Source: Agarivorans sp. Toyoura001 (GTDB taxonomy: Bacteria; Pseudomonadota; Gammaproteobacteria; Enterobacterales; Celerinatantimonadaceae). From it: DNA of 64,000 nt. The notes under the pieces are model-generated. The model was not told the DNA's origin. It saw nothing but the letters and a program-made list of their open reading frames with translations, and searched no databases. Location of the stretch: contig NZ_BJEQ01000015.1 in the NCBI RefSeq assembly GCF_005405585.1, positions 43,316 through 107,315 of the forward strand, written 5' to 3'. Of this stretch, positions 55,329-64,000 are shown piece after piece (positions within the stretch are counted from its first letter, which is position 1; every line of letters starts with the position of its first letter). A program made the position numbers and the translations under genes.

Positions 55329-56702
55329 ATGTCAGTATCAACGGTGGATTGGGATCAGCAACTAATCGAGAAGTACAACTACTCGGGACCACGCTACACC
55401 TCTTATCCTACGGCCTTAGAGTTTAATGAAGAGTTTGGCCAAGCCCAGTTTACCGTGGCCAGTGAAAAGTTTCCTGAGCGAGATTTATCACTGTATGTGC
55501 ACATTCCTTTTTGCCATAAGCTTTGCTACTACTGCGGCTGTAATAAGGTGATTACCCGTCATCAACACAAAGCTGATATTTACCTTGATTACTTAGAGCA
55601 AGAAATAGCCCTACAAGCGCCACGATTTAAGCAACGCAAAGTGAGCCAAATGCATTGGGGCGGTGGCACACCAACTTACCTTGAGCCCGAACAACTAAAA
55701 CGACTCACTAGCCAGCTGTTTAGTCAGTTTAGTTTTGCTGAAGGTGCAGAAATTAGTATTGAAGTTGACCCGCGTGAGATTGAGCTTTCTACTATCGATT
55801 TGCTGGCCGAATTAGGCTTCAACCGTTTAAGCCTAGGTGTGCAAGACTTTAATAAACAAGTACAGCAAGCGGTTAATCGAGACCAAGATGAAGATTTTAT
55901 TTTTGCCTTGGTAGAGCGCGCTAAAGCAGTGGGCTTTAACTCGGTAAATATCGATCTCATATACGGTTTACCGCACCAAACCCGTGATAGCTTTAAGCAA
56001 ACCTTAGCGCGGGTGATTGACCTAGACCCAGACCGTTTATCGGTATTTAACTATGCCCATTTGCCGAGCCGTTTTGCTGCTCAGCGAAAAATAGATGAAG
56101 CTGCAATGCCAAGCAGTGATGAACGCTTAGGTATACTACGTGACAGCATTGAGTTTTTAACCACTCACGGTTATCAGTTTATTGGTATGGACCACTTTGC
56201 CAAGCCAGACGACGAATTGGCGATTGCCCAGAACAAAGGCGAGTTACATCGTAACTTCCAAGGTTATACCACTCAGGGTGAAGCCGACTTATTGGGTTTA
56301 GGTGTTTCGTCTATTTCTATGTTGGGCGATGCTTACAGCCAAAATCAAAAAGACTTAAAAACCTACTACGCACAAATCGACCAACAGGGTCACGCACAGT
56401 GGAAAGGCATAGCACTTAATCAAGATGATTTGATTCGTCGCGAACTGATTAAAACCTTGATCTGTAATTTTCAATTATCGTTTAGCGATATTGAACAACA
56501 ATTTAATTTGGATTTTCAGGCTTACTTTGCTGAAGACCTCGTGTTACTCAAACCTTTTGTTGAAGACGGTTTAGTGAGCATGAGCAATGAAGAGATTATA
56601 GTGACCAATAAAGGGCGCTTACTGATCCGAAATATTTGTATGTGCTTCGATGTTTATTTTCGCAGCCAGGCGCGGCGGCAACAGTTTTCTCGAGTGATTT
56701 AA
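55329..56702 (+). CDS. hemN: Oxygen-independent coproporphyrinogen III oxidase
   Basis: A radical-SAM enzyme that makes protoporphyrinogen IX without oxygen. The 457 residues equal E. coli HemN in length. The [4Fe-4S] ligands are C62, C66 and C69 (FCHKLCYYCGC), with C71 also conserved. GGGTPTYL (SAM binding) and NFQGYTTQGEADLLGLGVSSIS (substrate region) are present. Together with HemF it lets the cell make heme with or without oxygen. A bidirectional terminator follows. Confidence 0.98.
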   Translation: MSVSTVDWDQQLIEKYNYSGPRYTSYPTALEFNEEFGQAQFTVASEKFPERDLSLYVHIPFCHKLCYYCGCNKVITRHQHKADIYLDYLEQEIALQAPRFKQRKVSQMHWGGGTPTYLEPEQLKRLTSQLFSQFSFAEGAEISIEVDPREIELSTIDLLAELGFNRLSLGVQDFNKQVQQAVNRDQDEDFIFALVERAKAVGFNSVNIDLIYGLPHQTRDSFKQTLARVIDLDPDRLSVFNYAHLPSRFAAQRKIDEAAMPSSDERLGILRDSIEFLTTHGYQFIGMDHFAKPDDELAIAQNKGELHRNFQGYTTQGEADLLGLGVSSISMLGDAYSQNQKDLKTYYAQIDQQGHAQWKGIALNQDDLIRRELIKTLICNFQLSFSDIEQQFNLDFQAYFAEDLVLLKPFVEDGLVSMSNEEIIVTNKGRLLIRNICMCFDVYFRSQARRQQFSRVI

Positions 56703-56728
56703 AAAACGGAGCCTAGGCTCCGTTTTTT
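56701..56728. terminator. Bidirectional terminator between hemN and znuA
   Basis: A 13-bp perfect stem AAAAAACGGAGCC, loop TA, GGCTCCGTTTTTT, serving the converging hemN and znuA genes. It overlaps the last bases of hemN. Confidence 0.92.
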
Positions 56729-56729
56729 A

Positions 56730-57611
56730 TTAGTGGCTTAAGCAATCTGAGTAAGCATCGGCTAACTGCTGCAGTAATTTAAAGTAACCGTCTTTATTAT
56801 TGTTCACGCTTATACCCAATGGATCGAGCATGCTAATTTTAGCCCCGCTGTGTTGGCTAATGCTTTCTAGCAAAGCGCCGTCAAATTGGGGTTCAGCAAA
56901 AATACACTTGGCTTTACCTTGCTCCAGTTGCTGGCGAATGTTCAGCAGGCTTTTTGCGCCAGGGCGACGCTGAGGATTGATGGTGAATTCGCCTAAGCGA
57001 TTTAAAGCAAACTGGCGCTCAAAATAACTATAACCATCGTGAAAAACAAAATACCCTTGTTGTTGAACCGGCGCTAATTGCTGACTAATGCTTTGCTCAA
57101 GCTTATCGAGGTGTTGATTAAAGCGCGTTAACTGTTGCTGAAAGTGTTCGCTAGTCTCCGGCATTTTACTTATTAATTTTTCGGTGATGGCGGCAGCTAT
57201 CACTCGGGCTTCGCTTGGGCCCAACCAAATGTGCGGGTCAACATCATGATGGTGGCCCTCATGATCATGATGCTCGTGGCCTTTGTCACCATCAATGAGA
57301 TCCAAACTCGGCAAATCAAGCAATGCCAACTGAGAAGTATCGGTTTGACTAAGAGGTTTACTTAAAAAGGGTTCTAGTTCATCACCGACCCAAATTAATA
57401 AATCGGCTTCACGAATCGCTCTTACATCAGAAGGGCGCAAAGCATAATCGTGTGGCGATACGTTAGGGCTTACCAAGTAATCAACGGCTAATTCGCCTTC
57501 AGTAAGGCTGGTTACAATTAGCTGTAGGGGTTTAATACTTACCAGTATGTTTGGGTTGGTAGCCCAACTTGGCGCAGCAATTAACATAACGATAAAAAAC
57601 AGTTTACGCAT
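56730..57611 (-). CDS. znuA: Periplasmic zinc-binding protein ZnuA
   Basis: The zinc receptor of the ZnuABC importer. It has 293 residues with a signal peptide (1-17, ending SWA). Metal-site residues are in VSPHDYALRPSD (H54) and DVDPHIWLGP (H127), with a third His in FHDGYSYFER. The charged loop GHEHHDHEGHHHDVD (111-125) is the usual His-rich flap that collects zinc. It is divergent from znuCB, with about 112 bases between starts, and a candidate Zur site lies between. Confidence 0.96.
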   Translation of the reverse strand: MRKLFFIVMLIAAPSWATNPNILVSIKPLQLIVTSLTEGELAVDYLVSPNVSPHDYALRPSDVRAIREADLLIWVGDELEPFLSKPLSQTDTSQLALLDLPSLDLIDGDKGHEHHDHEGHHHDVDPHIWLGPSEARVIAAAITEKLISKMPETSEHFQQQLTRFNQHLDKLEQSISQQLAPVQQQGYFVFHDGYSYFERQFALNRLGEFTINPQRRPGAKSLLNIRQQLEQGKAKCIFAEPQFDGALLESISQHSGAKISMLDPLGISVNNNKDGYFKLLQQLADAYSDCLSH

Positions 57612-57641
57612 AAAGGCTTTTTGAGGTGATTTGGTAAAATA

Positions 57642-57658
57642 ATACGATAGTGTAACAT
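57642..57658. promoter_or_regulatory. Candidate Zur box in the znuA/znuC divergent promoter
   Basis: ATACGATAGTGTAACAT fits the Zur palindrome ATGTTATA-N-TATAACAT at 12 of 16 positions; the right half matches 7 of 8, the left half 5 of 8. Its place between znuA and znuC is where Zur binds in E. coli. The poor left half makes it tentative. Confidence 0.4.
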
Positions 57659-57723
57659 CTAGTGTAGAATAGCGCGCCCCACGCTAAACTCGCTGGGGAC
57701 ATACACGCTAATTTTTCTATAGG

Positions 57724-58491
57724 ATGCAGGGATTGACCACCTTACTCTCACTGAACAACATCTGTGTTAGCTTTGACGACCGCATGGTACTCGACCATGT
57801 TTCGTTGGAACTTAATCGCGGCCAAATAACTACCTTAATTGGCCCTAATGGCGCAGGTAAAAGTACCCTCATAAAAGTGATTTTGGGTTTAATCTCGGCA
57901 GATTCGGGCAACATCGCGCGTGCCTCTAAGCTACGCATTGGCTATGTACCGCAAAAAATTAGCCTTGATGAGTCCTTCCCGCTAACCGTAGAGCGCTTTC
58001 TTAAGCTGGCTCGTCATTCATCGAAAGCGGGTTTAACCAAAGTAATTAGTCAGTTAAGCATTAGTCGCTTGCTCGACCGACAAATGGTGCGTTTGTCTGG
58101 CGGTGAAATGCAGCGAGTATTGCTGGCGCGAGCGCTGCTTGGTGAACCGCAATTGTTGGTGTTAGACGAACCGGTGCAAGGGGTAGATATCTCTGGGCAA
58201 ATAGAGTTATATCAATTGATAGCTGATATTGCCCAGCAAATTGGTTGTGGCGTATTGTTGGTCTCTCACGATTTACATCTAGTGATGGCGGGTACCGACC
58301 ACGTTATTTGTTTGAACCATCATGTTTGTTGTCATGGTGAACCAGAAAGTGTTGCTCAGCACCCTGAGTTTGCGCGTTTGTTTGCCCAAAATGAACGGCA
58401 ACAATTGGCCGTGTATACCCACCATCATGTTTGTGATGAACACGACCATGAACATCATCACCCGCAGCCCAGCTCTGAAGAGAATAACTAA
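57724..58491 (+). CDS. znuC: Zinc ABC transporter ATPase ZnuC
   Basis: Powers zinc import through ZnuB. The 255 residues contain Walker [11 protein letters not shown] (39-48), Q-loop GYVPQK, signature RLSGGEMQR, Walker [13 protein letters not shown] and the H-loop SHDLH. The C-terminal tail has a His-rich run ([17 protein letters not shown]), as in other ZnuC proteins. The start at 57724 lacks a well-spaced ribosome-binding site; TTG 57733 is an alternative. It precedes znuB by two bases. Confidence 0.96.
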   Translation: MQGLTTLLSLNNICVSFDDRMVLDHVSLELNRGQITTLIGPNGAGKSTLIKVILGLISADSGNIARASKLRIGYVPQKISLDESFPLTVERFLKLARHSSKAGLTKVISQLSISRLLDRQMVRLSGGEMQRVLLARALLGEPQLLVLDEPVQGVDISGQIELYQLIADIAQQIGCGVLLVSHDLHLVMAGTDHVICLNHHVCCHGEPESVAQHPEFARLFAQNERQQLAVYTHHHVCDEHDHEHHHPQPSSEENN

Positions 58492-58493
58492 GC

Positions 58494-59282
58494 ATGGATG
58501 ACTTTTTAATTAATGCCTTACTGGCGGGTTTAGGCATTGCGGTACTCGCTGGGCCTTTGGGTTCTTTTATGGTGTGGCGCCGTTTAGCCTATTTTGGCGA
58601 TACCTTGGCACATGCTTCATTACTGGGTGTTGCTTTAGGTTTATGGCTGCAAATTAACCCAGTGATAGCCGTGGTATTTAGTGGCGTAATGTTGGCGGTG
58701 ATTTTGTTGTCACTGCAACGCTATAAGCAGCTGGCTAGCGATACTTTGTTAGGTATTATGGCGCACTCTGCCCTGTCGTTAGGTTTAGTGGTTGTGGCCC
58801 TAATGGACAACGTGCGTATTGATTTAATGGCTTATTTGTTCGGTGATTTACTGGCCGTTACTCAGCAAGACTTATTATGGATTTGGGGCGGTGGTGCCGT
58901 GGTATTGGCTATTTTACTTAGCCAATGGAATAAGTTGTTATCGGCTACGGTTAATGAGCAAATTGCCGAAGTGGAAGGGGTGAATGTTGGTTTAATGCGC
59001 GCTTTATTACTGCTGTTATTAGCAGTGGTAGTGGCGATTGCCATGAAAATTGTTGGCGCATTAATTATTAGCTCCTTGTTATTAATCCCTGCAGCGACTG
59101 CCCGTCGTTTAAGTCGTTCGCCGGAGCAAATGGCGGTATTTGCCATCGTATTTGGTGCTATCTCGGTGGTCTTAGGTTTATGTTTGTCTTGGTATCAAGA
59201 TACGCCAGCAGGGCCTTCGGTGGTGGTATGTGCCGCACTACAGTTTTTGTTAATTCACAGTTTGGTAAAAGTGCAAAAATAA
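58494..59282 (+). CDS. znuB: Zinc ABC transporter permease ZnuB
   Basis: The membrane channel of ZnuABC. The 262 residues carry eight or nine hydrophobic helices. Family marks are [25 protein letters not shown] and [23 protein letters not shown]. The stop shares one base with the tsaC ATG, so znuCB-tsaC are probably one transcript. Confidence 0.96.
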   Translation: MDDFLINALLAGLGIAVLAGPLGSFMVWRRLAYFGDTLAHASLLGVALGLWLQINPVIAVVFSGVMLAVILLSLQRYKQLASDTLLGIMAHSALSLGLVVVALMDNVRIDLMAYLFGDLLAVTQQDLLWIWGGGAVVLAILLSQWNKLLSATVNEQIAEVEGVNVGLMRALLLLLLAVVVAIAMKIVGALIISSLLLIPAATARRLSRSPEQMAVFAIVFGAISVVLGLCLSWYQDTPAGPSVVVCAALQFLLIHSLVKVQK

Positions 59283-59857
59283 TGACCCAGCCTACTCAAC
59301 GCCCCATCACCACAAACACCAGTGAAGTCGTCACTGTTCTACAGCAAGGCGCAGTGATAGCCTACCCAACCGAAGCGGTGTTTGGTTTGGGCTGTGACCC
59401 AGATAACCAACAAGCAGTATCAAAAATTTTGCAGATAAAGCGCCGTCCAGTGGAAAAGGGGCTGATCTTGTTAGCCTCAGAGCTTGCGCACTTATTACCC
59501 TATATTGATTATTCAGCCCTAAGTGCCGAGCAGCAGCAGTTATTGGTGAGCAAGCAAACTCGGCCCACTACTTGGTTAGTGCCCGTTTCAGCCGCTACAC
59601 CCAAGTGGATTTCTGGTCAGTTCAGCAGTGTTGCGGTGCGTTTAACCTCACACCCACTGGTGGCTGATATCTGTCAGCGTTGGGGCAAGCCTTTAGTGTC
59701 TACCTCGGCTAATTACAGCGGAGAAATACCAGCTGCAAATGCTGAGCAAGCTGCCTTGTTAACGGGCGTAGACTTAGTGGTTGACGGCCCTTTGGGTAAG
59801 GCTAAGCAAACCAGCCAAATCAAAGATATTTTTACTGGCGAAGTGATTCGCGCTTAA
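59282..59857 (+). CDS. tsaC: Threonylcarbamoyl-AMP synthase TsaC (YrdC)
   Basis: Makes threonylcarbamoyl-AMP, the donor for the t6A base of tRNAs that read ANN codons. From ATG 59282 it has 191 residues; the longer frame would begin inside znuB. The YrdC core is clear: GAVIAYPTEAVFGLGCDPDN, KRRPVEKGLILLASE (KR motif), TWLVPVS, VAVRLTSHPLVADI and PLVSTSANYSGE (SxN motif). In E. coli it sits with aroE near rrnD; here hemF and maoP lie between. Confidence 0.95.
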   Translation: MTQPTQRPITTNTSEVVTVLQQGAVIAYPTEAVFGLGCDPDNQQAVSKILQIKRRPVEKGLILLASELAHLLPYIDYSALSAEQQQLLVSKQTRPTTWLVPVSAATPKWISGQFSSVAVRLTSHPLVADICQRWGKPLVSTSANYSGEIPAANAEQAALLTGVDLVVDGPLGKAKQTSQIKDIFTGEVIRA

Positions 59858-59864
59858 CCCTTAA

Positions 59865-60824
<960 letters not shown>

Positions 60825-60942
60825 ACACTGTAAAAAAAGCGACTTATTTTCTTGCCAAAATGACCACTATGGATTAAATATTTTAAGGCTTAGTGTTATC
60901 AAACTAAGCCATAAAAATGTCTTATTAGTTGAGTCTTAAGCT

Positions 60943-61323
60943 ATGAATGGATCGTTTTTAGCAAAACGTCGGTTTTTCGATGACAAACACTTTCGCCGTG
61001 GCTTTTCTCGCAGCGGCGCCTTCACCATTAAAGAAGCAGAGTTATTAGAACGCTGCGGTAGTGCCTTTAAAGAACTCGATGAATCTACTCGCGAACCTAT
61101 TGACGATATTGAGTCGATTTTTATATCAGTATGTCGTGGTGTGTCAGAGCCAGAAACCGCTGAACAAAAAGTGTGGCTAAAATATAAAAAGCTTACTGGC
61201 CGCAAGGCATTTCATGGTTTGGTCAGTAATCCACCCAAGACCGGTGCCAACGACGCGCCAGTAAATGATGATAACAATGAGGTGGATGATGTTGATGCCC
61301 CTGAGTTAGACGAAGACGATTAA
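60943..61323 (+). CDS. maoP: MaoP (DUF413/YifE), macrodomain Ori organiser
   Basis: A 126-residue protein of the DUF413 family; in E. coli MaoP acts with the maoS site to organise the Ori macrodomain. The core AKRRFFDDKHFRRGFSRSG, FTIKEAELLERCGSAFKELD and EPETAEQKVWLKYKKL match YifE/MaoP closely. The C-terminal 25 residues are very acidic and Asn/Asp-rich. An imperfect GC-rich inverted repeat (about 61327-61372) after the stop may act as a terminator. Confidence 0.9.
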   Translation: MNGSFLAKRRFFDDKHFRRGFSRSGAFTIKEAELLERCGSAFKELDESTREPIDDIESIFISVCRGVSEPETAEQKVWLKYKKLTGRKAFHGLVSNPPKTGANDAPVNDDNNEVDDVDAPELDEDD

Positions 61324-61422
61324 GACCAAGCCAAAAGGTGCGCTATATTTTCAAGATTGCGCTTTGGCTTTTGCTTAAAGCCTTGTTAAGGTGACTTATT
61401 ATTTGTTTATGTAGTGCGCCTA

Positions 61423-62241
61423 ATGGATTTATACGCAGTATTTGGCAACCCAATTAGCCAATCAAAATCTCCTTTTATTCATACCTTGTTTGCCCGCCAA
61501 ACCCAGCAACAGTTAACTTACACCGCCATTGAGCCTGCAGAAGACGGCTTCGCTCAAGCGCTAACTGCGTTTTGGCAAGATGGAGGAAAAGGTTGCAACA
61601 TTACCGCGCCATTTAAAGAGCAAGCTTATCAAGCTGCGCAGCAACATACCGAGCGGGCTTTATTAGCTGGTGCCGTGAATACCTTAAAACTCACCGACGA
61701 TGGTGTGATATTGGGCGACAATACCGACGGTGCGGGTCTTGTGGCAGATCTAATTGCTAATTTTGGAGAGCTTAATGGTTTACGTATTTTGCTGTTAGGT
61801 GCTGGTGGTGCGGCGCGAGGTGTATTACGCCCACTATTAGAGCAGCAACCCAGCGAAGTTCTCATTGCCAATCGTACCGTAAGTAAAGCAGAAGCCTTAG
61901 CAGAACGTTTTAGTGACTTTGGCAATATTAATGCGAGCTCTTTTGAAGCCGTCGCTGGCGAGTTTGATATTGTGATCAACTCAACCTCAGCGGGATTAAA
62001 AGGTGAGCTTCCTCCGCTTAAGGCCGAGGTGATTACCAAACATACCCGTTGTTACGACATGACTTATTCGGCTGAGCTTACCGCTTTTAATGCCTGGGCC
62101 AGCGAACAAGGCGCTGCTAAAGTTGTTGATGGCTTAGGAATGTTAGTGGGCCAAGCGGCTGAAAGCTTTACGGTATGGCGCGGTATTCGCCCTGGTTTTC
62201 GTCAAGTATTGCGCGAGTTACGCCGCAACCTTAGTCGTTAG
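61423..62241 (+). CDS. aroE: Shikimate dehydrogenase
   Basis: NADPH-dependent reduction of 3-dehydroshikimate in aromatic amino-acid synthesis. I choose ATG 61423, giving 272 residues, the E. coli length, starting [20 protein letters not shown]; the GTG at 61414 adds three residues. The catalytic Lys is in [11 protein letters not shown], the NADPH loop is [13 protein letters not shown] with [14 protein letters not shown], and [14 protein letters not shown] closes the site. The end overlaps elaA by 11 bases. Confidence 0.97.
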   Translation: MDLYAVFGNPISQSKSPFIHTLFARQTQQQLTYTAIEPAEDGFAQALTAFWQDGGKGCNITAPFKEQAYQAAQQHTERALLAGAVNTLKLTDDGVILGDNTDGAGLVADLIANFGELNGLRILLLGAGGAARGVLRPLLEQQPSEVLIANRTVSKAEALAERFSDFGNINASSFEAVAGEFDIVINSTSAGLKGELPPLKAEVITKHTRCYDMTYSAELTAFNAWASEQGAAKVVDGLGMLVGQAAESFTVWRGIRPGFRQVLRELRRNLSR

Positions 62242-62677
62242 CTTTTATTTCCATGCCTACGTGTGGAATATTGTCTTCAAGATAGGGCTTCGTGCAGATA
62301 TCGAAACCAAGGCTTTGATAGAAATCTTCTAGATAACGCTGGGCAGAAATATGAATAGTGGCGGCTGGCCAATGTTGTTGGCAATAGTTTATAGCGTGGC
62401 GCATTAATTGTTGGCCGAGTCCTCTGCCACGAGCGGCTTTAGCCGTCACTACTCTGCCAATACTCGAATCAAGAGGCTCTGGTGGAAAAACTCTGGCGTA
62501 AGCGAGCAATTGACCATCTTCACTGCCTAATAGATGTAAGGCCTGTGGGTCACGTCCATCCACATCTTGGTAAGGGCAGTCTTGTTCCACAACAAAAACG
62601 GCTTCACGCAGGGCGATCATTTGGTATAGCTGCTGAGTACTTAGCTCCTCAAAACGTAACCATTGCCAATTTATCAT
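62231..62677 (-). CDS. elaA: ElaA-like GNAT acetyltransferase
   Basis: A 148-residue GNAT protein. The ElaA opening [27 protein letters not shown] and the acetyl-CoA loop [20 protein letters not shown] are clear, followed by [16 protein letters not shown]. The acetyl acceptor is unknown. It converges on aroE, with an 11-base overlap of the coding ends. Confidence 0.9.
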   Translation of the reverse strand: MINWQWLRFEELSTQQLYQMIALREAVFVVEQDCPYQDVDGRDPQALHLLGSEDGQLLAYARVFPPEPLDSSIGRVVTAKAARGRGLGQQLMRHAINYCQQHWPAATIHISAQRYLEDFYQSLGFDICTKPYLEDNIPHVGMEIKAND

Positions 62678-62776
62678 CTATATTTCACTTGCAGTTTGCA
62701 TATACCGAAGCAACACTTTAAAAAGACTTAGCATAAATAACAACAACTAAGCCTTACTAGGCGGAGCCGCTATATT

Positions 62777-63037
62777 ATGAATCAAAGCATTATTATAAGT
62801 GATGACCAGCGCTGGCAAGCGGTGAATCAACAGGTCGAATTCAGTGCTCAAGTCATGGGGGCGAAAGTACAATGTGCAGTACGTAAGAGTACCCTCGAGC
62901 ATCTAGTCGGCTTACCGTTAACTAACGACGACAAAATGCTAGAGGCCTACCATAGTGTTCAATTCGATATCGAAGAATTGCTAGAACAAAAGTTACAACA
63001 AGAAGATTTTGAATCAAACGGCAATATTATTGTTTAA
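62777..63037 (+). CDS. DUF1488 protein (YrdB-like)
   Basis: An 86-residue acidic cytosolic protein of the DUF1488 family, the counterpart of YrdB in the E. coli aroE-yrdB-yrdA cluster. Family features are the opening IIISDDQRWQAVNQQVEFSAQ and the end FDIEELLEQKLQQEDFESNG. The function is unknown. It overlaps the 3' end of yrdA by four bases. Confidence 0.85.
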   Translation: MNQSIIISDDQRWQAVNQQVEFSAQVMGAKVQCAVRKSTLEHLVGLPLTNDDKMLEAYHSVQFDIEELLEQKLQQEDFESNGNIIV

Positions 63038-63570
63038 AGTTGTTCTTCTAAGTACTTCTGCTTTAAACGAACATAATTATCAGCTGATTCACTTAAAAAG
63101 GCTTTTTCTTTGTCATTTAATGGTCGAGCTTGTTTCACTGGGCTACCCATATATAAGTATCCAGACTCCAAACGTTTATGAGGTGGCACCAAACTACCCG
63201 CACCAATCATTACATCGTCTTCTACAACAACGCCATCCAATACTATTGCTCCCATGCCAACCAATACTCGGCTACCAATAGTGCAACCATGCAGCATTGC
63301 TTTATGACCCACGGTGACATCCTCACCAATAATTAAGGGATAGCCATGCGGAGGGTTTTCAGTTTTGCGAGTTACATGTAGCACACTGCCGTCTTGTACA
63401 TTAGAGCGAGCACCGATCTGTATGTGGTTTACATCGCCACGTGCAGCGACCAAGGGCCAAATGCTTACGTCGTCACCTAGTTTGATTTCTCCGTACAGCA
63501 CCGCGCTTGGGTCAACCCATACTTCTTTACCTAAAATGGGGCTAAAACCAGAAAAAGACTTCACGCTCAT
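63034..63570 (-). CDS. yrdA: Gamma-carbonic-anhydrase-family hexapeptide protein YrdA
   Basis: A 178-residue left-handed beta-helix protein, a metal-binding trimer related to gamma carbonic anhydrases. Hexapeptide repeats run through IKLGDDVSIWPLVAARGDVNHIQIG. Zinc-ligand histidines appear at DGSVLHVTRK, TVGHKAMLHGC. Carbonic anhydrase activity is not certain for the YrdA subgroup. Its neighbourhood (aroE, DUF1488, then an rRNA promoter) mirrors the E. coli yrdA-rrnD region. Confidence 0.93.
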   Translation of the reverse strand: MSVKSFSGFSPILGKEVWVDPSAVLYGEIKLGDDVSIWPLVAARGDVNHIQIGARSNVQDGSVLHVTRKTENPPHGYPLIIGEDVTVGHKAMLHGCTIGSRVLVGMGAIVLDGVVVEDDVMIGAGSLVPPHKRLESGYLYMGSPVKQARPLNDKEKAFLSESADNYVRLKQKYLEEQL

Positions 63571-63859
63571 TACTTACTCCACTTATGATTAGCTCGCTAT
63601 AGTTTCAGCTTACGTCATCCTTAGTGGAATAAAAACTGCCTAATCGTGCTTTACTGCTATTTAAGACTAATGGTTAATTCCTTGTTTTACCCTATAGTCG
63701 GTAGCCTATAGGTAAAGAACGAGGGTTTAGTGAGTCGAGTTTTCTACAGGCTGCTACGTCTAAAATGATCAAATATGGGCATGATAAGTGTGTTTAATGA
63801 GCGCTTGGTGCAAATAGTGTTCATAAAGGCAGTTATTTTCATTTTTCTGTAATAAACGC
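63571..63859. other. rrn upstream region
   Basis: About 290 bases between the yrdA start and the rRNA promoter. It should contain the leftward yrdA promoter. The last 40 bases before the -35 are AT-rich (for example TTATTTTCATTTTTCTGTAA), suggesting a UP element and perhaps Fis sites. No gene seen. Confidence 0.5.
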
Positions 63860-63887
63860 TTGCGCTACAGAATCGGATCCCTATAAT
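63860..63887 (+). promoter_or_regulatory. rRNA operon promoter (rrn P1 type)
   Basis: TTGCGC (63860-63865), a 16-base spacer and a perfect TATAAT (63882-63887), followed by the GC-rich discriminator GCGACTCC, is the classic stringently controlled rrn P1 architecture. The next 110 bases, to the window end, read as an rRNA leader with no open frame. The 16S gene should lie just to the right. Confidence 0.85.
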
Positions 63888-64000
63888 GCGACTCCACTGA
63901 CACGGCAAGCGGCGCTGCAAAGCGATGTAGAAACGATGTCAGGGTTGGTAAGGCCTGAGGCTTTATTAACGGCGCAAAAACTTCTTCTTAATTAATATTA

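Overview
The window is typical gammaproteobacterial chromosome. It has moderate G+C, few mobile features, dense operons and the conserved E. coli/Vibrio neighbourhoods gppA-rhlB / trxA-rho / ubiD-fre, hemCDXY / cyaA-cyaY-lptM-dapF-xerC-yigB-uvrD, rarD-yigI-recQ, polA-spf-engB, yihI-hemN and tsaC-aroE-DUF1488-yrdA-rrn. Other traits point to a marine, facultatively anaerobic, motile member of the Alteromonadales/Vibrionales: cheV, a ZrgA-type zinc operon, a metal-type-divergent HemB, cytochrome c4, both HemF and HemN, and a GH43 glycosidase. An Agarivorans-like organism is my best guess, inferred from gene content and not proven. No prophage, insertion sequence, CRISPR array or tRNA was seen.

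Layout. 1-2.1 kb: tail of a LysR regulator, cheV and a solute-binding protein. 2.2-6.6 kb: a Cys-rich DUF2797 protein, then a five-gene Zrg-type zinc-uptake operon whose ZrgA carries five 14-residue His/Asp repeats. 6.5-7.8 kb: two leftward membrane proteins (DUF6868, DUF2914). 8.1-10.2 kb: puuD-puuB-like putrescine catabolism genes behind a PuuR-like box. 10.3-16 kb: a GalR/GalS-type repressor with a GalR-like operator, hemB, an unknown anchored protein, an EamA transporter and a diguanylate cyclase. 16.1-18.8 kb: purEK and another solute-binding protein. 18.8-27 kb: gppA-rhlB, trxA, rho, an unknown exported protein, and ubiD, a [2Fe-2S] ferredoxin and fre. 27-31 kb: leftward hemCDXY. 31.3-41 kb: cyaA (CRP site, TTG start), cyaY, lptM, lysA, dapF, DUF484, xerC, yigB, and uvrD behind a consensus LexA box. 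41-47 kb: rarD, an AbiTii-like gene, yigI, recQ, selO and a small unknown gene. 47-53.6 kb: polA behind DnaA boxes, the Spot 42 sRNA gene, a candidate second sRNA, a GH43 gene that interrupts the usual spf-engB neighbourhood, engB and cytochrome c4. 53.7-63.6 kb: a zinc-ribbon methyltransferase, yihI, DUF2489, hemN, divergent znuA/znuCB, tsaC, hemF, maoP, aroE, elaA, DUF1488 and yrdA. The right end holds a strong rrn-type promoter, so an rRNA operon should begin just beyond the window.

Themes. Two complete zinc importers (Zrg and Znu) lie in one window. Seven heme-pathway or heme-cluster genes (hemB, C, D, X, Y, N, F) sit in four places. Global regulators are visible at the DNA level: CRP at cyaA, LexA at uvrD, DnaA at polA, and possibly Zur at znu. 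The points most worth following up are the candidate sRNA beside spf, the ferredoxin between ubiD and fre, the AbiTii-like gene, the GH43 insertion and the DUF2797/Zrg neighbourhood.
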